64,000 nucleotides of DNA from Cryptomeria japonica (lineage: Eukaryota; Streptophyta; Pinopsida; Cupressales; Cupressaceae): contig NC_081413.1 in assembly GCF_030272615.1 (NCBI RefSeq), positions 556,289,136-556,353,135 of the forward strand, written 5' to 3'. The position numbers were made by a program, and so were the translations under genes. The notes below the pieces were generated by a model. The model searched no databases. It was not told the origin of the DNA and saw only the letters and a program-made list of their open reading frames with translations. Of this stretch, positions 44,027-55,851 are shown one piece after another (the first letter of the stretch is position 1; each line of letters begins with the position of its first letter).

Positions 44027-44920
44027 CATATATATCTGTATCTCTATGTAAGTATATATTTGCTCTGTTAAATTTGTGTCCATGTACTTGTGTACATATA
44101 TATATGCCTTTATGCATATATATATCTATGTATATATCTTTGTCTACATGTATGTATATGTGTATATATGTAGATTTATGTATACATATATGCACCTATA
44201 TACATATATCTATATATATACGTATATCTATATATATATATATATTTGAGTATATAATCTTGTTGTATGTGTCCAGATGAGCATATGTATTTCTGTCACA
44301 TCTGTGAAAGTTCCAACCCTGTTTTGTCTTGTCATATCAATTGTGAGATTGTTGATTGCACTTTCATTTATTCTTTGTTTGTCTTATATCCTAGTATTTC
44401 CAGCTTGCTAAGGGTTTGAACCGTGTCTAAGTGATAGTGTCTTGTCATATGATGATGTCTATGCAAATCTATATATTATATAGATCTATCTATATATAGG
44501 TATGCATATATGTCTATATATATGTTTGCATATTTCGGCCTCTGTATATATATGTCTATATATATAGATATTTATGTATATCTCTATATAAGTATGAAAT
44601 ATGTATATGTCCGTGTATGTATATACATGTATACTTGTATGTATATAACCCTATATGCCTACCAACATACTTTGTTTATATTCATTTGCATCTATTAAAG
44701 GGAGTAATCTCTGCTCTAAGAATACTATTGATAGGTATATATATGATTATATGCGCATATATCTGTATATGTGTTTGTGTATATATGTATATATAGTTAT
44801 ATATGTATACGCACATCTATATATGTCTCTACTACTATATATATGCACGTGTACACATATAATTATATAAATACAAATATATATGTACATATATACCGCT
44901 ATCTGTGCATATACATATGT
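43950..44920. repeat. TATATG/TG microsatellite block
   Basis: A (TG)20 tract at 43985-44024 followed by nearly 900 bp dominated by TATATGTATC-like alternating purine/pyrimidine words, interrupted only at about 44275-44460 and 44660-44725. Long open frames on both strands here are artefacts. It borders the 3' end of the LINE and hosts the insertion of the copia-type element. Confidence 0.85.
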
Positions 44921-44925
44921 ATACC
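44921..44925. repeat. Target-site duplication of the copia-type element, left
   Basis: ATACC, repeated at 49117-49121. Confidence 0.92.
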
Positions 44926-45392
44926 TGTGAGATTTTGCCAAGATCAAGAGGCAATGGAAAGCACAACTAAGAGAGAACAAAATAGATGATAGAAATAAAT
45001 TGTATTCTATCAAGATGAAAATACTGATCAACTGGATCACTAATCATTCGTTACATACAATGAATATGAGTCTGCTTATATAGGCAAGGCTATATGGATA
45101 TGTGAGCACACAAACATGACATGTGGCTCAATAAGAAACAACGGTAGGTAGGAAATAGGTATGGTAGGTAGGAGAAACAATATAATATTCCACATGAGGT
45201 GGATCACCCACTGAATGTGGAGTGTAACAACAAGATCACAGCATAAAAGGTAGAAATTCTCCTACACACACTATCCCAATGTGGCACAAACATCCAAGTG
45301 TCTCATACCCAAACTACTATGAAATGCATGTACCTAAGTAAACTTAAGTAAGGTGTAATAATATCCAAGATGAATAATTATTTACACCAACA
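44926..45392 (-). mobile_element. 3' LTR of the copia-type element
   Basis: 467 bp, TGTGAGATTTTG...TTTACACCAACA on the plus strand. TATATAAG near 45076-45082 (minus strand). Confidence 0.93.
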
Positions 45393-45402
45393 TCCCCCCT
45401 TA
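45393..45402 (-). other. Polypurine tract of the copia-type element
   Basis: TTAAGGGGGGA in element sense, adjacent to the LTR start TGTTGGTG. Confidence 0.85.
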
Positions 45403-45860
45403 AGTGCAACTTAGGGGAATGCACTTAAGTCTACAATGCAACTAAGCAATGCAAGATGGGTCCCGACTACTAGGCCATGTTAGGTACCCATGTACAAATG
45501 CAAATGCATGCAAACCAATGCAAGGAGATCTCTCACAAAGCGGGGAAAGAGAGAAAAACCCAATGGGAAAAAACCCTCCACCAAAAGAGAGATGAAAACT
45601 AGATACAAATAACTCTCATAGAAGTATGTGAAGGACAAAACCCCATGTGAGGAAAAAGTCCCCCCCATATGAGAGAAGAAGAAGAGAGACTAGAAATCCC
45701 CTCCTCAATGTGGAATCTCCACCAATGATAGAAGCTCGAAGATGAATGAAGAAACTACTCCATGAATGTCGAACAACATTCCTCCCCTTAGGAAGAAACA
45801 AAACCAAAGGTGGATCCAAAAAGTCTCCCCAACCATGAAGGGAAGATGAAGCAAAAATAC
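45403..45860 (-). mobile_element. 3' untranslated part of the copia-type element
   Basis: Purine-rich in the plus direction, with repeated GAAGATGAA and AAAACCC words. No gene recognised. Confidence 0.6.
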
Positions 45861-47819
45861 TCATGATGAAAGGAATCTCTGAAAACTGCTCAAGTGTCCC
45901 CATGTCGATGACGAAATGTACCCCTCCAAAGGTGGTAAACTGTGCCACATTGCTGAAAAAGGCACTCTAAGATCTAGTGGAGATGAATGTAGAACAATAT
46001 CCAAAGACTCATATGTCTCCTCAAAAGATAAAGAGACCTCCTCCAAGTGTTGTACAAAAGTATCCACAATCATGTCAACCTCTAAAGATTGATCATGTAG
46101 AGAATGCACAAGAGGGTCAGAGTGATCCCTCGCAACAATCAAAGAAGGATCATCTTCATCAAAGAGAAGATGAATGCCATCAATGGTATCTCCCAAATCT
46201 GCAATGTAGGAGTCCACAAACAAACCTACAATGTTTGTCAAGTAGGCATCCCAATCAACTGAAGCTGGAAGACATGAAATATCCTACTACATTGAATCAT
46301 AAGAAGGCAAAACTGTTGCACTAGCTGCATCATTAGGTGCAATAGGTGGTGTGATATCAATAGAAGGAGATGAAATGCAAGGCTCAAGAATGGGTTCACA
46401 TGTGAGAATCCCCAAGTTCAAATGCCCAAATTTCTCCTCAAAATCTAAATCATCAACATAGGAAGAACCAACCTTATCAATAGGACCAAAATCTGAAGAA
46501 GAGTACAATCAAGATGCATGATCAACCACCCCAGTCGCAATGATAGCTCCACTCTCCAAGTGTCTAATGATAACTAAATCAGGTGTGAACTCCATAGTTT
46601 TCCTAGTTGCCCCATGTGTGATTTGATAGATGGAAAGAAGATTATTTGTCAAGTGGGGTACACACAACACATCATTGAAGGAGTTATCTCCAATGGCAAT
46701 AGATCCTTTCCCAATCACATCCATGTATGTATGATTGCCCATCAAAATTTACAGCATGTGGCAAGGCTCAAATGTAGAAAACATCGACTATGAAGATGCC
46801 ATATGATGAGAAGCCCCTGAATCTAGAAGCCATCTCCCTGAATCATGACTTGTAGTAGCACAAAGAAATTGTCCCTTTCCTTTATCTATCCCAAAAGAGT
46901 GATCCTTTCCTTTATCCTTGGAAGAAGAAGTTGATGTAGACATTCTAGAAGGTAGGTTCATTATATTCTTCTCAAGAAGATTCTTCAACTCATCAATATC
47001 CTTCTTATAACAATGATGTTCATCATGTCCTGACTTCTTGCAATATCCACAAAAAAGATTGTCCTTATATGATTTCCTCTTAGGTGAGAATGGTGAATCA
47101 CCTTGTTGTGGAGAGGAAGATTGTGCTCCATCTTGTTGTGGTTTAGACTTAGGTTGCTTTTGATTCTTACTTTGATTCCCTTTGTTAGCCACCAAAGCTT
47201 GTGACTTTGAAGATTTGAGAATCCCCATCGTGGTCAACTTAGATTGCTCAAGTATCAACATCTCCGTGAATGAATCAAATGAGGGATAAGTGTATGAGGA
47301 ACCTTGAGCTAACCTATGGGTGTGAAAGCTAGATACAAAGGTTGCATACTCTAAAGGAAGCTTGTCCAACAAGTTATAAACCAATTGAGCATCCTTTTTG
47401 TCAATTCCACAATCCTTTAGCTTTGCTCTTAGCTTAGTTGCTTTTGTGACATAATCTTGGATTGTATCAAAATCCTTGGGATCCAAAGTTGTGAGTTCAC
47501 TATCAAGCTTGTAGCCCTTAATCTCATCAACTTGACCATACAATTTCTTAAAAATATCCCAAGCCTCTTTAATTGTTGTACACTTATCAATGTGAAAAAT
47601 GAGGTCATCTAATACATACTTTTTGAGAGTTCCAAGTGCCATAGCATTCTTAGTAAGCCATTCAATTTGAGCATTAGGATCAACCTTAGGATCAGGTGGT
47701 GTTGTAATAGTTTCATTTACATAATGAATGAGTCCTTTTTCTATTAGTTTACTCCATGCCTTAATTTTCCATGATGCATAATTATGAGGAGTTAAAAGTG
47801 AAAATTTAGGAGAACCCAT
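45861..47819 (-). pseudogene. Copia gag-protease fused to an acidic extension
   Basis: One frame from the ATG at 47819 (MGSPKFSLL...) to 45861, with stops at about 46788, 46746, 46509 and 46287. Gag (UBN2-type): NYASWKIKAWSKLIEKG, IKEAWDIFKKLYGQ and NLLDKLPLEYATFVSSF. CCHC knuckle: CGYCKKSGHDEHHC. Protease: WLLDSGASHHM, then MGNHTYMDVIGKGSI and NNLLSIYQIT. After the protease, where GAG-pre-integrase and integrase are expected, the frame goes into an acidic segment (for example DDLDFEEKFGHLNL, EEVSLSFEETYESLD) without known domains. The first 340 codons are open. Confidence 0.85.
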
Positions 47820-48636
47820 AGCACCAAAATGAAAAAACACAAGATAGAGAGAGACACAATCACACAAGACACCCCCCTAAAATACTCAATCAAGAAATCC
47901 CCCCAAAATGGTGATTTGACACTTTATACTTAGTGCATATACAATGGGCCACTTGCAAAACAAGGCAAAGTGGACTTCTGATTTCAATTTACAACTTCTC
48001 AAAATGAGATCTAAGAGACTTCAACAAATACTGCTAGTGATCTAAACTGAGATCCAAGCAAAATGCAAGTACCAAATATGCCAAAAATGGCCAAATACTA
48101 AAAGTACAATTTCTACTTAAACTCATTGCAAATAGATGGCAGATTATGAAAGTAGATGAAAAAATATGCACTTTAAAAAAAAACGGCACCTGAAAAGGAG
48201 TCCATATGAGCCCAAATGAAGCCTCCAAAGTTGTAAAAATTGAGATTTCACGATTTCCAAAAAACCTGCACCCAAAAATCAGAAAAATTCTGCACCACTG
48301 TACAGATCACGAAATTATACCTCAAAACAAAAAAAATTTCTCGACAAAACGAGTTTGGATGAGGAGATATCGCTATTTGAAAATTGCCTACAAAATTATA
48401 ATTTCTGGAAAATTTCCGTTGCAGCATCAAACTTCAAATGCCTCTAGATTTGGACTTCGAAGTCCGGTTTGGATGAAACAAAAGGAAAAACTGACTTTCT
48501 TGGACCTCCTCAATCCAATGATGACCTCAGATTTGACCCGTCAAGCTTCAATAAAAACTTGCAATAAAAAGATCCAAAATACAAACTCCAAATAACATCA
48601 AATTTCTCTCAATTAGCAAACCAATGACACTCTAAT
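47820..48636 (-). mobile_element. 5' leader of the copia-type element
   Basis: About 820 bp between PBS and gag. An open frame on the plus strand (48206-48595) shows no family resemblance and is not accepted. Confidence 0.65.
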
Positions 48637-48649
48637 GGCTTTGATACCA
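48637..48649 (-). other. Primer-binding site (initiator tRNA-Met) of the copia-type element
   Basis: TGGTATCAAAGCC in element sense, directly adjacent to the 5' LTR; the usual copia PBS is TGGTATCAGAGC. Confidence 0.9.
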
Positions 48650-49116
48650 TGTGAGATTTTGCCAAGATCAAGAGGCAATGGAAAGAACAACTAAGAGAGA
48701 TCAAAATAGATGATAGAAATAAACTGCATTCTATCAAGATGAAAATACTGATCAACTAGATCATTAATCATTCGTTACATACAATGAATATGAGTCTGCT
48801 TATATAGGCAAGGCTATATGGATATGTGAGCACACAAACATGACATGTGGCTCAATAAGAAACAAGGGTAGGTAGGAAATAGGTGTGGTAGGTAGGAGAA
48901 ACAATATAATATTCCACATGAGGTGGATCACCCACTGAATGTGGAGTGTAACAACAAGATCACACCATAAAAGGTGGAAATTATCCTACACACACTATCC
49001 CAATGTGGCACAAACATCCAAGTGTCTCATACCCAAACTACTATGAAATGCATGTACCTAAGTAAACTTAAGTAAGGTGTAATAATATCCAAGATGAATA
49101 ATTATTTACACCAACA
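48650..49116 (-). mobile_element. 5' LTR of the copia-type element
   Basis: 467 bp, same length as the left LTR. TATA near 48801-48808 on the minus strand. Confidence 0.93.
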
Positions 49117-49121
49117 ATACC
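49117..49121. repeat. Target-site duplication of the copia-type element, right
   Basis: ATACC, identical to 44921-44925. Confidence 0.92.
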
Positions 49122-49172
49122 TTCCAATATGTATGTGAATGTGCTGTGAATGTGTTGTTTTTAGGATTATGT

Positions 49173-52100
49173 CTAAATCTCTGCCTGCCTATGAGTATCT
49201 TGGTCTGATTGCCTGTATGTTAATGATGTGGTTCTATTTATTCCATATGCCCCTAAATTGGCTAGCTTATCTGCCAATGTGTTAGCTTCCCTATAGATGT
49301 GATTGATTGTGTAATCTGAGAAGCTTTCCATTAGAGAGAGGGCTCTATCCAATAAACTTTTGAGCTCCCAGTTTGGCATTGTCCTGGTCCTCATTTGATT
49401 AACTATGATGGCCAAGTCCCCTTCTATTTCCAATTTGGATATTTTTAATTATTTGCATAGGTTTAAACCTTCTATTAGGCTCAACAATTATGCCTTGTTG
49501 TTAGTACTATGCCCTAGATATCAGGATCTCGATCCAATACATATCCCTTCATGTGAGTGGATTATACATCCTACCCCTGCCTCCCTTGGATTGCCTCTGG
49601 ATGCTCCATCAAAATTGGGTTTGCACCATCCAGTCTCCAGGGGCACCCATTTGCATGCTTTTCTACCCCCGGTCTTATCTTTGTTCTCCTTCCCAAAGAA
49701 AGGAGGGATTTTAATCCCCTTCCACTCCTTTCTGATATAGTTATCCCAGTCTATAAATGTCTTATCATGTTGTGGAATGGTTGTATTCCTATTATTGAAG
49801 GTTTCTGTAATGGAGGCTTGTATTTTTGCTATAAAATTTTCTACCTTCATTTTTGTTTCTTGGAAGATTCTCTTGTTCCTCTCCTTCCAAACCTCCCAGA
49901 TTACTATTGCTGGGTTGCATATCCATAAATTGTGGAAGATGCTATTCCTTTTGATGATTGGCCAATTTCTGAGCCAATCCTTTAGGTAAGGGATGAGGGC
50001 ACCTGACCAACCTAATTGTGCCATCAACCAATACCAGCATTTCTTTGTGTAGTTACAAGTTGTGAATATGTGGTCATTTGTTTCCTCATCTTTCTTGCAT
50101 AAGACACAAATTGAGGATCCTTTGTAACCTCTAAGTTTACATTGCTCTGTAGTTAGGACCTTCCCCTGAAATGTCACCCAGGCAAAGAAGCCAGCTTTTG
50201 GGAGACTGAATTTGTCCCAACAAATTATGTTAGGGATATAGTCCTTGATATTGTTTGTCTCATCATATATGGTTCTGAAACCATCTTTGCAATTGTATTG
50301 TCCATCCTTTGATCTTGACCATATAAGCTAATCTGGCCCAGGTCTGAGTGTTATTATTTTTCCCTCAAGAATTTGCAACAATTCTTGGTCTTTGTTGTCC
50401 ACCAAGAATGGGAGCATGTTTTTCCATTTCTATCCCATTGTCGATTCTAATGCCAATATTTTATAATCCCTTACATGATTACCCCATAAAGATTTCATTT
50501 GGTTTTTTATGCCGGTTGTGTTCATTAGACTGTCTATTGAGGGATAACCCCCCAAGGAATCCTCCCAGAACAAGGTGGTTTTACCATCGTGAATACCCCA
50601 GGATAGATGGTTCACTATGAGCGATCGACTTTCTTTTATAAAGTTCCAGATTCTAGATCCCTTGGGTGGGTTTGTTTCCCTAAATACTACCTCTCTCTGA
50701 TTTTGTGATATGTATTTGCTCCTAAGGATTCTGGCCCATTTGGCTTCTGAGGATGTGTACATTCTCCATGCCAATTTGCCCCTAAAGCCTTATTTTTCCA
50801 TAGTAATTTTCTTATTCCCATGCCTCCATCACTCTTTTCTTGACATATCTTTTCCCACGATATCAATTTCATTTTGTTTTTATCATCTGCACCATTCCAA
50901 TAGAAGTCTATGATTATTTGCATTAGTTTCTTATAGGCCCATTTTGGAAGTGGTATACATGATAGAAGATAGATAGGCATTGGTGCTAATACTATTTTTA
51001 TGAGGGTTAATCTTCCTGCCCTTGTCAGCCATAAGGCTTTCCAAGATGACAACTTCTTCCTCACTTATTCAATCAGGGGATCCCAAATTTTATTGGTTCT
51101 TATACCTTTTCCCAAAGGCAACCCTAAATATGTGAATGGCAGATGCCCTATTTTGTACCCTAGATACGAAGCTATCCTATATTCCTCCCGTGCTTCCATA
51201 TTAAAGAAGAATATTTCTGATTTCTCTTTGTTTACCATCTCTCCTAAAGCCAACCCATAAGATTGTAATATGTTCTTGATTTCCTTAGCTTCCTTTAACT
51301 ATCCTTTCCCCAGAGTAATTGTGTCTTCAACAAATTGTTGATGGGTGCATGGTTCTACCCCACCAGTAATATGAATCCCTGTTAGTATGCTGGACCTTCG
51401 TGATGCATCCAAGCTTCTACCTAAGGCTTCAGACATAATTATAAATAAGAATGGGGATAAAGGGTCACCATGTCTGAGTCCCCTGGATACTTCAAAGAAG
51501 CCTTTCGGTTTCCCATTTAGTAAGATAGATAACCTAGGGTTTGATATGCAGGAGTAAACCCAATTGATCCATTGTTTGTTAAAGCCAAAGGCCTTCATGC
51601 AACTACAAAGGAAGTACCAATCCACTTTGTCATAAGCCTTTTTGATATCTAATTTTATCAACATATTAGGCTTCCCTTGGAACTAACAGGAGTGGATGGC
51701 TTCTTGAACAATAATAATTCCATCCAAAATTGATATATTGGGCACAAAGCCTGTTTGTTCTTTTGATATTATGGCGAGCAATAATTTTTTTAGTCTATTG
51801 GCCATGACTTTAGCTAGTAGTTTATAAGTCATGTTATATAGAGATATGGGTCTGAACTCTTCCCACTTTGAGGGGTTCTCCTTCTTTGGAATTAAGGCCA
51901 AAAAGGTGTTATTGATTTCTTTTAGGAATTTCCCTGCATTGTGGGTGGATTCCAAGGCATTAGTAACCTTGTCCCCTAAGATGTGCCAACATTTCTGAAA
52001 AAAGATAGCAGGGAAGCCATCTGATCTAGGGGCTTTGTCTCCCTGAAATTTTGCCAAAGTCATTTTAACTTCTTCATGGGTGATTTTAGAGTTTAACATT

Positions 52101-53415
52101 TTATTATCACCCTCTGTATCAGTTTGGGTATGTTATTTAGTAAGATTCTATTGTTAGGGAGGTCTGAGTGTTCATAGTTGTTGAGGATATTTTCAAAATA
52201 CTTGATTGCATCTTTTGCGATCATATCTTTGATCCATTATGATTTGATCACTGTCATTAGTGATTTAGTAATCTTATTTGCTGCCCTTTTCATTTTGACA
52301 CTATTGTGAAAAAATTTGGTGTTTCTATCACCATCTTCTAACCATGTTTCTAGAGATTTCTGTTTCCAGTATATCTCTTCTCTAGCCAGAATGCCTTCAT
52401 ATTCACATAAAAGCATTTTCTCAGCCTCGAATGTCTCAGAGGTCATCCCATTTTGCATCACATCAGTGTTTATTGTTTCTATCTCTTTCTCAATTCTTGA
52501 CTTTTCCTCAAAGATGTTTTTAAATTTCTTTTTGTTCCAATCTAATAATTTGTGCTTAATCTCTTTCAGCTTAGAGACCAGACAGTACATTTTTTATTCT
52601 ACAAAGACATTATCCTTCCACCATTTTTGTATGTTGGGGAGGAATTCTTCATGTGTAAACCACATTCTTTCGAACTTGAAGGGACACCCAATTTGCTTTG
52701 TTTCCCCCATAAGTTCTAGACGTACTGGGTAATGATCAGAGCCTGACCAAGGTAATACTGTAGTTTTTAGTTCTGTTTGAAGATCGGTTAGATCTCCTTT
52801 AAAGAAAAATCTATCAAGTGTTTCTACAATGTTGGAGAAATCTTTTCTTCTGTTATTCCATGTGTGAAAACCTATCTCAGTTCTGATTTCAAGTAAGTTA
52901 TTGTTATTTATCTAGTTTGTGAAGTCTCTTTGTGGTTGTTTAATGGTTTTTATACCACCGCTTTTATCAGATGAGTATAAGATGGTGTTGAAGTCACCAC
53001 CTATGATGATGTGTTTTTCATCCTGAGTATTTTAGTGTTCAATTTCCTGCCACACTAATCTCCTTTTATTTGTTGGAATTGGGCCATATACATTAATAAT
53101 AATAAACTCAAGATTTAGACTAAGGGCTCTTACTTTGCAAACCATCCAATTTTGCATCTTGGTTTGACATGTGAATGCAACTGCATTTTTTCTCCACATT
53201 ATACCTAGTCCCCCCAATGCCCCTGTAGATTCCACTGCTTCCATCTACCATTGGGTGAACTTTCTGCTAAAATTGTTCATATAAGTCTTGCCTAGTTTTG
53301 TTTCTTGTATCATAACTAGATCCATAACATATTTTAGCATGGTTTGCTTAATCAGTCTTTTTTTGTTAGGGGCTCCCAAACCCCTAACATTCCATGTAAG
53401 TATGTTTATACCTCT
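49173..53415 (-). pseudogene. LINE ORF2: endonuclease - RT - zf-RVT - RNaseH (broken)
   Basis: In element order: endonuclease from ILTWNVRGLGAPNKKRL (about 53400) through IIINVYGPIP, GDFNTIL and SDHYPVRLEL (about 52720); linker helix [29 protein letters not shown] with KAPRSDGFPAIFFQKCW, LIPKKENPSKWEEFRPISL, KLDIKKAYDKVDW, GLRHGDPLSPFLF and FVEDT (51299-52099); thumb and connection (50430-51253); zf-RVT with CVLCKKDEETNDHIFTTC (about 50060-50130); RNaseH ending NHIYREANTLADKLANLG (49173-49640). Typical gene order and length for plant L1. It nicks DNA and primes reverse transcription at the target. The frame is interrupted repeatedly. Confidence 0.88.
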
Positions 53416-53786
53416 ATGAGAGGGTGGGGATATTTTCCTTGCCCCAATAATATTGTTATTTTGGCCTGCCCCTCCGCATCCCCGTCCATCTTCCTTTTGT
53501 CTAAAAAATGCTTCTGACCTCTTTTATTTATCATGGATTTTCCATAGTTAGGAGTTGATTTCTCACCTCCCATGTGGAGGATACCTCTGTTTTGTGGGTT
53601 GATTGGGCTATTGTTTAATACTATGTTATTTTTTCATTTCCTGCATATTGATCAGTTCATTAATAATGAATTCTCTTTCCTCATTTGCATTCAATCCTTC
53701 CACAACAGGGGATCCCTCCAGAGTGGGAGAGGTTGTGGTTGTATCTTCTTGAGCCACCTCAGTTGGGTTGGTGATTAGTAAGGATG

Positions 53787-53789
53787 TTT

Positions 53790-53820
<31 letters not shown>

Positions 53821-53827
53821 GGGGGGG
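53787..53827. repeat. T13-G28 homopolymer junction
   Basis: A run of 13 T followed by 28 G within the ORF1-ORF2 interval of the LINE. Either a genuine simple repeat or an assembly or sequencing artefact. Confidence 0.95.
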
Positions 53828-54044
53828 TCTGAACCTGCTCTATATTGGAGATGTTGACATTACTTGCCATATTTGTCAAAGTATCAAGGAGTACCTCCTC
53901 GACACATTCTTCTGCTAGTTTCCCCATTAACTTTTCTATAACATTGTTCAATTCTGCTTGGATTCGGTCCTCATTATTACAAACCTGAGTTTCTATGATG
54001 TTATCGGCTCTGTCTGGACTATTACTTAGGCCTGGGGAAGGAGG

Positions 54045-54903
54045 CTAGGTTGGGATAATATCAATCGCTTGTTGACTAGTGTTTATAATGAAGCCACCCC
54101 TGTCATTATTAAATTGGATGTTTATTTTATCATTTGAAGCTCTATGGTTGTAATTTGTTATTTCTTGTGGCTTCTGCAGATTAGGGTTTGGCCTTTTGCA
54201 GAAAGCTAAATCTTTTGCTACCGAGCCAGTATACCATACTGGTTTTAGGATGTAGCTACCATCTATTGTTTCTATGATAATATTTTTTAGGTCTTCCATG
54301 CCCTTGTTTACTTCTATTAGCATTTTTATGTCAGATTTATCCAACCGATTTTTCTCTACGACCATGAATTTACCCAATTTATCCCCAATTTCTATAAGAA
54401 TTTTAGCATGCATTAATTCTATTGGAACATTGGGGATTTCTATCCATTTTGATAGCCTTTTAAATTCATATCCATTGGCTTCGAATTTAGGTTGCCAATC
54501 AATGAAATTGAAATTTGCACCTTTGTAAAAAACATAATCTTCATGCAATATGTTTGGCCTTCAAAGTTTTTTTGTAGCATTCAATGTATAGGAAATTATT
54601 TGCTAGGGTTGTGATACTTACTTGGCCGTGGAATGTAGTTTTCGACCAATCCATTATTCTAGCAAGTAGCTGATTGTTCCCTCCCCATTTCACAAAGAGC
54701 CCGTGCCCTCTGCAATATTTATTTAAATCCATAGCTTCTCTGGGGTTCAAAATTTTGATGAACTTTGGGTCAGGTTTTGTCGTTGCTAGGGCACCCTCTC
54801 TCCTTGCACAATGATGGAGCGAGCTCCCCAGCTTCGAGACTGGCTTATAATTGGCTGATTTGTGGCCATGAAATTCCCTTCCTCCATCCTTAGTGAGTCT
54901 CAT
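54045..54903 (-). pseudogene. LINE ORF1 (nucleic-acid-binding), frameshifted
   Basis: ATG at 54903 (MRLTKDGGREF...), first part to 54541, then a frameshift near 54545 into 54045-54548. The second part has the pattern of plant LINE/DUF4283 proteins: FNFIDWQPKFEANGYEF, LSKWIEIPNVPIELMHAKIL, IGDKLGKFMVVEKNRLDKSD. It would bind LINE RNA. Confidence 0.72.
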
Positions 54904-55070
54904 GTAACCCTCCGCTCTAAATTTATGTGGATGGGAATTCTGTTGTGGCTTTCAAAGGGGATGTCCAAGGCCTGGAGAATATGCTCGAAAACCCAAAGGA
55001 ATGCAGTTTGCTTTGGTGGCGCAATTAGAGATTCAAGAGGTGATGGGGATCACCCACATCTGACCATGGG

Positions 55071-55214
55071 ATAATCAAATCAAGGATTTGAATAGAGTTT
55101 GCATATTATTTGATTTATGTCAATTATGCTTTGTTCATTTCTTTCTAACATCCCTATCTTGAGGTGTTTGAGCTAATTGTGTTTGTTTGGTTATCATCAC
55201 AGGTATTTTAATCT
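55071..55214. other. Junction between LINE and plus-strand Tat element
   Basis: Boundary region; neither terminus could be fixed. Confidence 0.4.
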
Positions 55215-55830
55215 TCTACATTCGAGCACAATTTTCCCTCAAACATTTATTTATATAATTATTTTATCCATAGCCTTTTATTAATTAAATAGTTTTTTAT
55301 TTATTTTATTAATTTATTATCTTTTCCCCTCGATGACACTTATCATTTATCTCTTGATTTTATCCTAACTACCCTCTTCATATTTTATTATTTCCTCTAC
55401 CTCTTATTTAATCCTAGTTGACAATTTATCCTTTCACTTCTTAATCTTATCCCTCCATTTTTAAGGTGTCTTCTATATAAGAGGATTCCTTCACCCTTTC
55501 ATAACCCTAACCAATGCAATCAATCAATCTTCATGCAATCAAGCAATCAAGCATCTACACAACCATAATTTGTTCTTTGTTGAGCTCTTGTGCATAATAC
55601 AAAATCTAAGAGCAATCATATCAAGAAATGTCAATTATGGAGATAGGAAACAATAGAGGTCAAACCCTATTAAGCATGTTAATGGTATAATCTTTCCAGT
55701 TTTTTATATTTTGCATGTTCTAGGTTCTTCATTAGTGTATAGTGGATTCTTAATTGTAGAACTAGAGTTTTATGTGGTTGAATCTTTGTTGGTTTTACAA
55801 TAGTTTATTGTTGTATTTGCACCATATACA
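55215..55830 (+). mobile_element. 5' LTR of element D
   Basis: Ends ...TTGCACCATATACA like the B LTR. TATA CTATATAA at 55473-55480 lies in the shared GTGTCTTCTATATAAG context. The start is estimated because the outer end is diverged. Confidence 0.65.
55473..55480 (+). promoter_or_regulatory. TATA box of element D LTR
   Basis: CTATATAA in the same context as in the B LTRs. Confidence 0.55.
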
Positions 55831-55833
55831 TTT

Positions 55834-55851
55834 TGTCATGCCCGATGGGAC
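55834..55851 (+). other. Decayed primer-binding site of element D
   Basis: TGTCATGCCCGATGGGAC, 3 nt inside the LTR; differs from the B site at three positions, each a C/G to T/A type change. Confidence 0.65.

Larger units (their letters stand above)
44926..49116 (-). mobile_element. Non-autonomous Ty1/copia-type element with gag-protease only
   Basis: 4,191 bp on the minus strand with 467-bp LTRs (44926-45392 and 48650-49116), 5-bp duplications ATACC, an initiator-Met PBS and a PPT. The LTRs differ at 11 positions by eye, about 2.4 per cent. The single coding frame gives gag, a CCHC knuckle and the protease active site, then a non-pol extension. Integrase, RT and RNaseH are absent, so it would depend on another copia element, as TR-GAG elements do. 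Confidence 0.93.
49122..55070 (-). mobile_element. L1-type LINE (decayed)
   Basis: Minus strand, 5' end near 55070 (estimated). Order: ORF1, a spacer with a homopolymer block, then ORF2 with endonuclease, RT, a zinc-finger linker and a plant-type RNaseH. The 3' end lies at or beyond the insertion point of the copia-type element, in the microsatellite block. No poly(A) is seen next to it. Many stops and frameshifts; the RT motif FADD reads FVED. Confidence 0.88.

Noticed and set aside
43935..45040. Several long open frames on both strands rich in Tyr, Ile, Cys and Met
   Set aside because: They follow the TATATG/TG microsatellite block and have no family resemblance.
48206..48595. 129-codon plus-strand frame in the copia-type leader
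   Set aside because: Opposite to the element, no similarity and no sign of selection visible.
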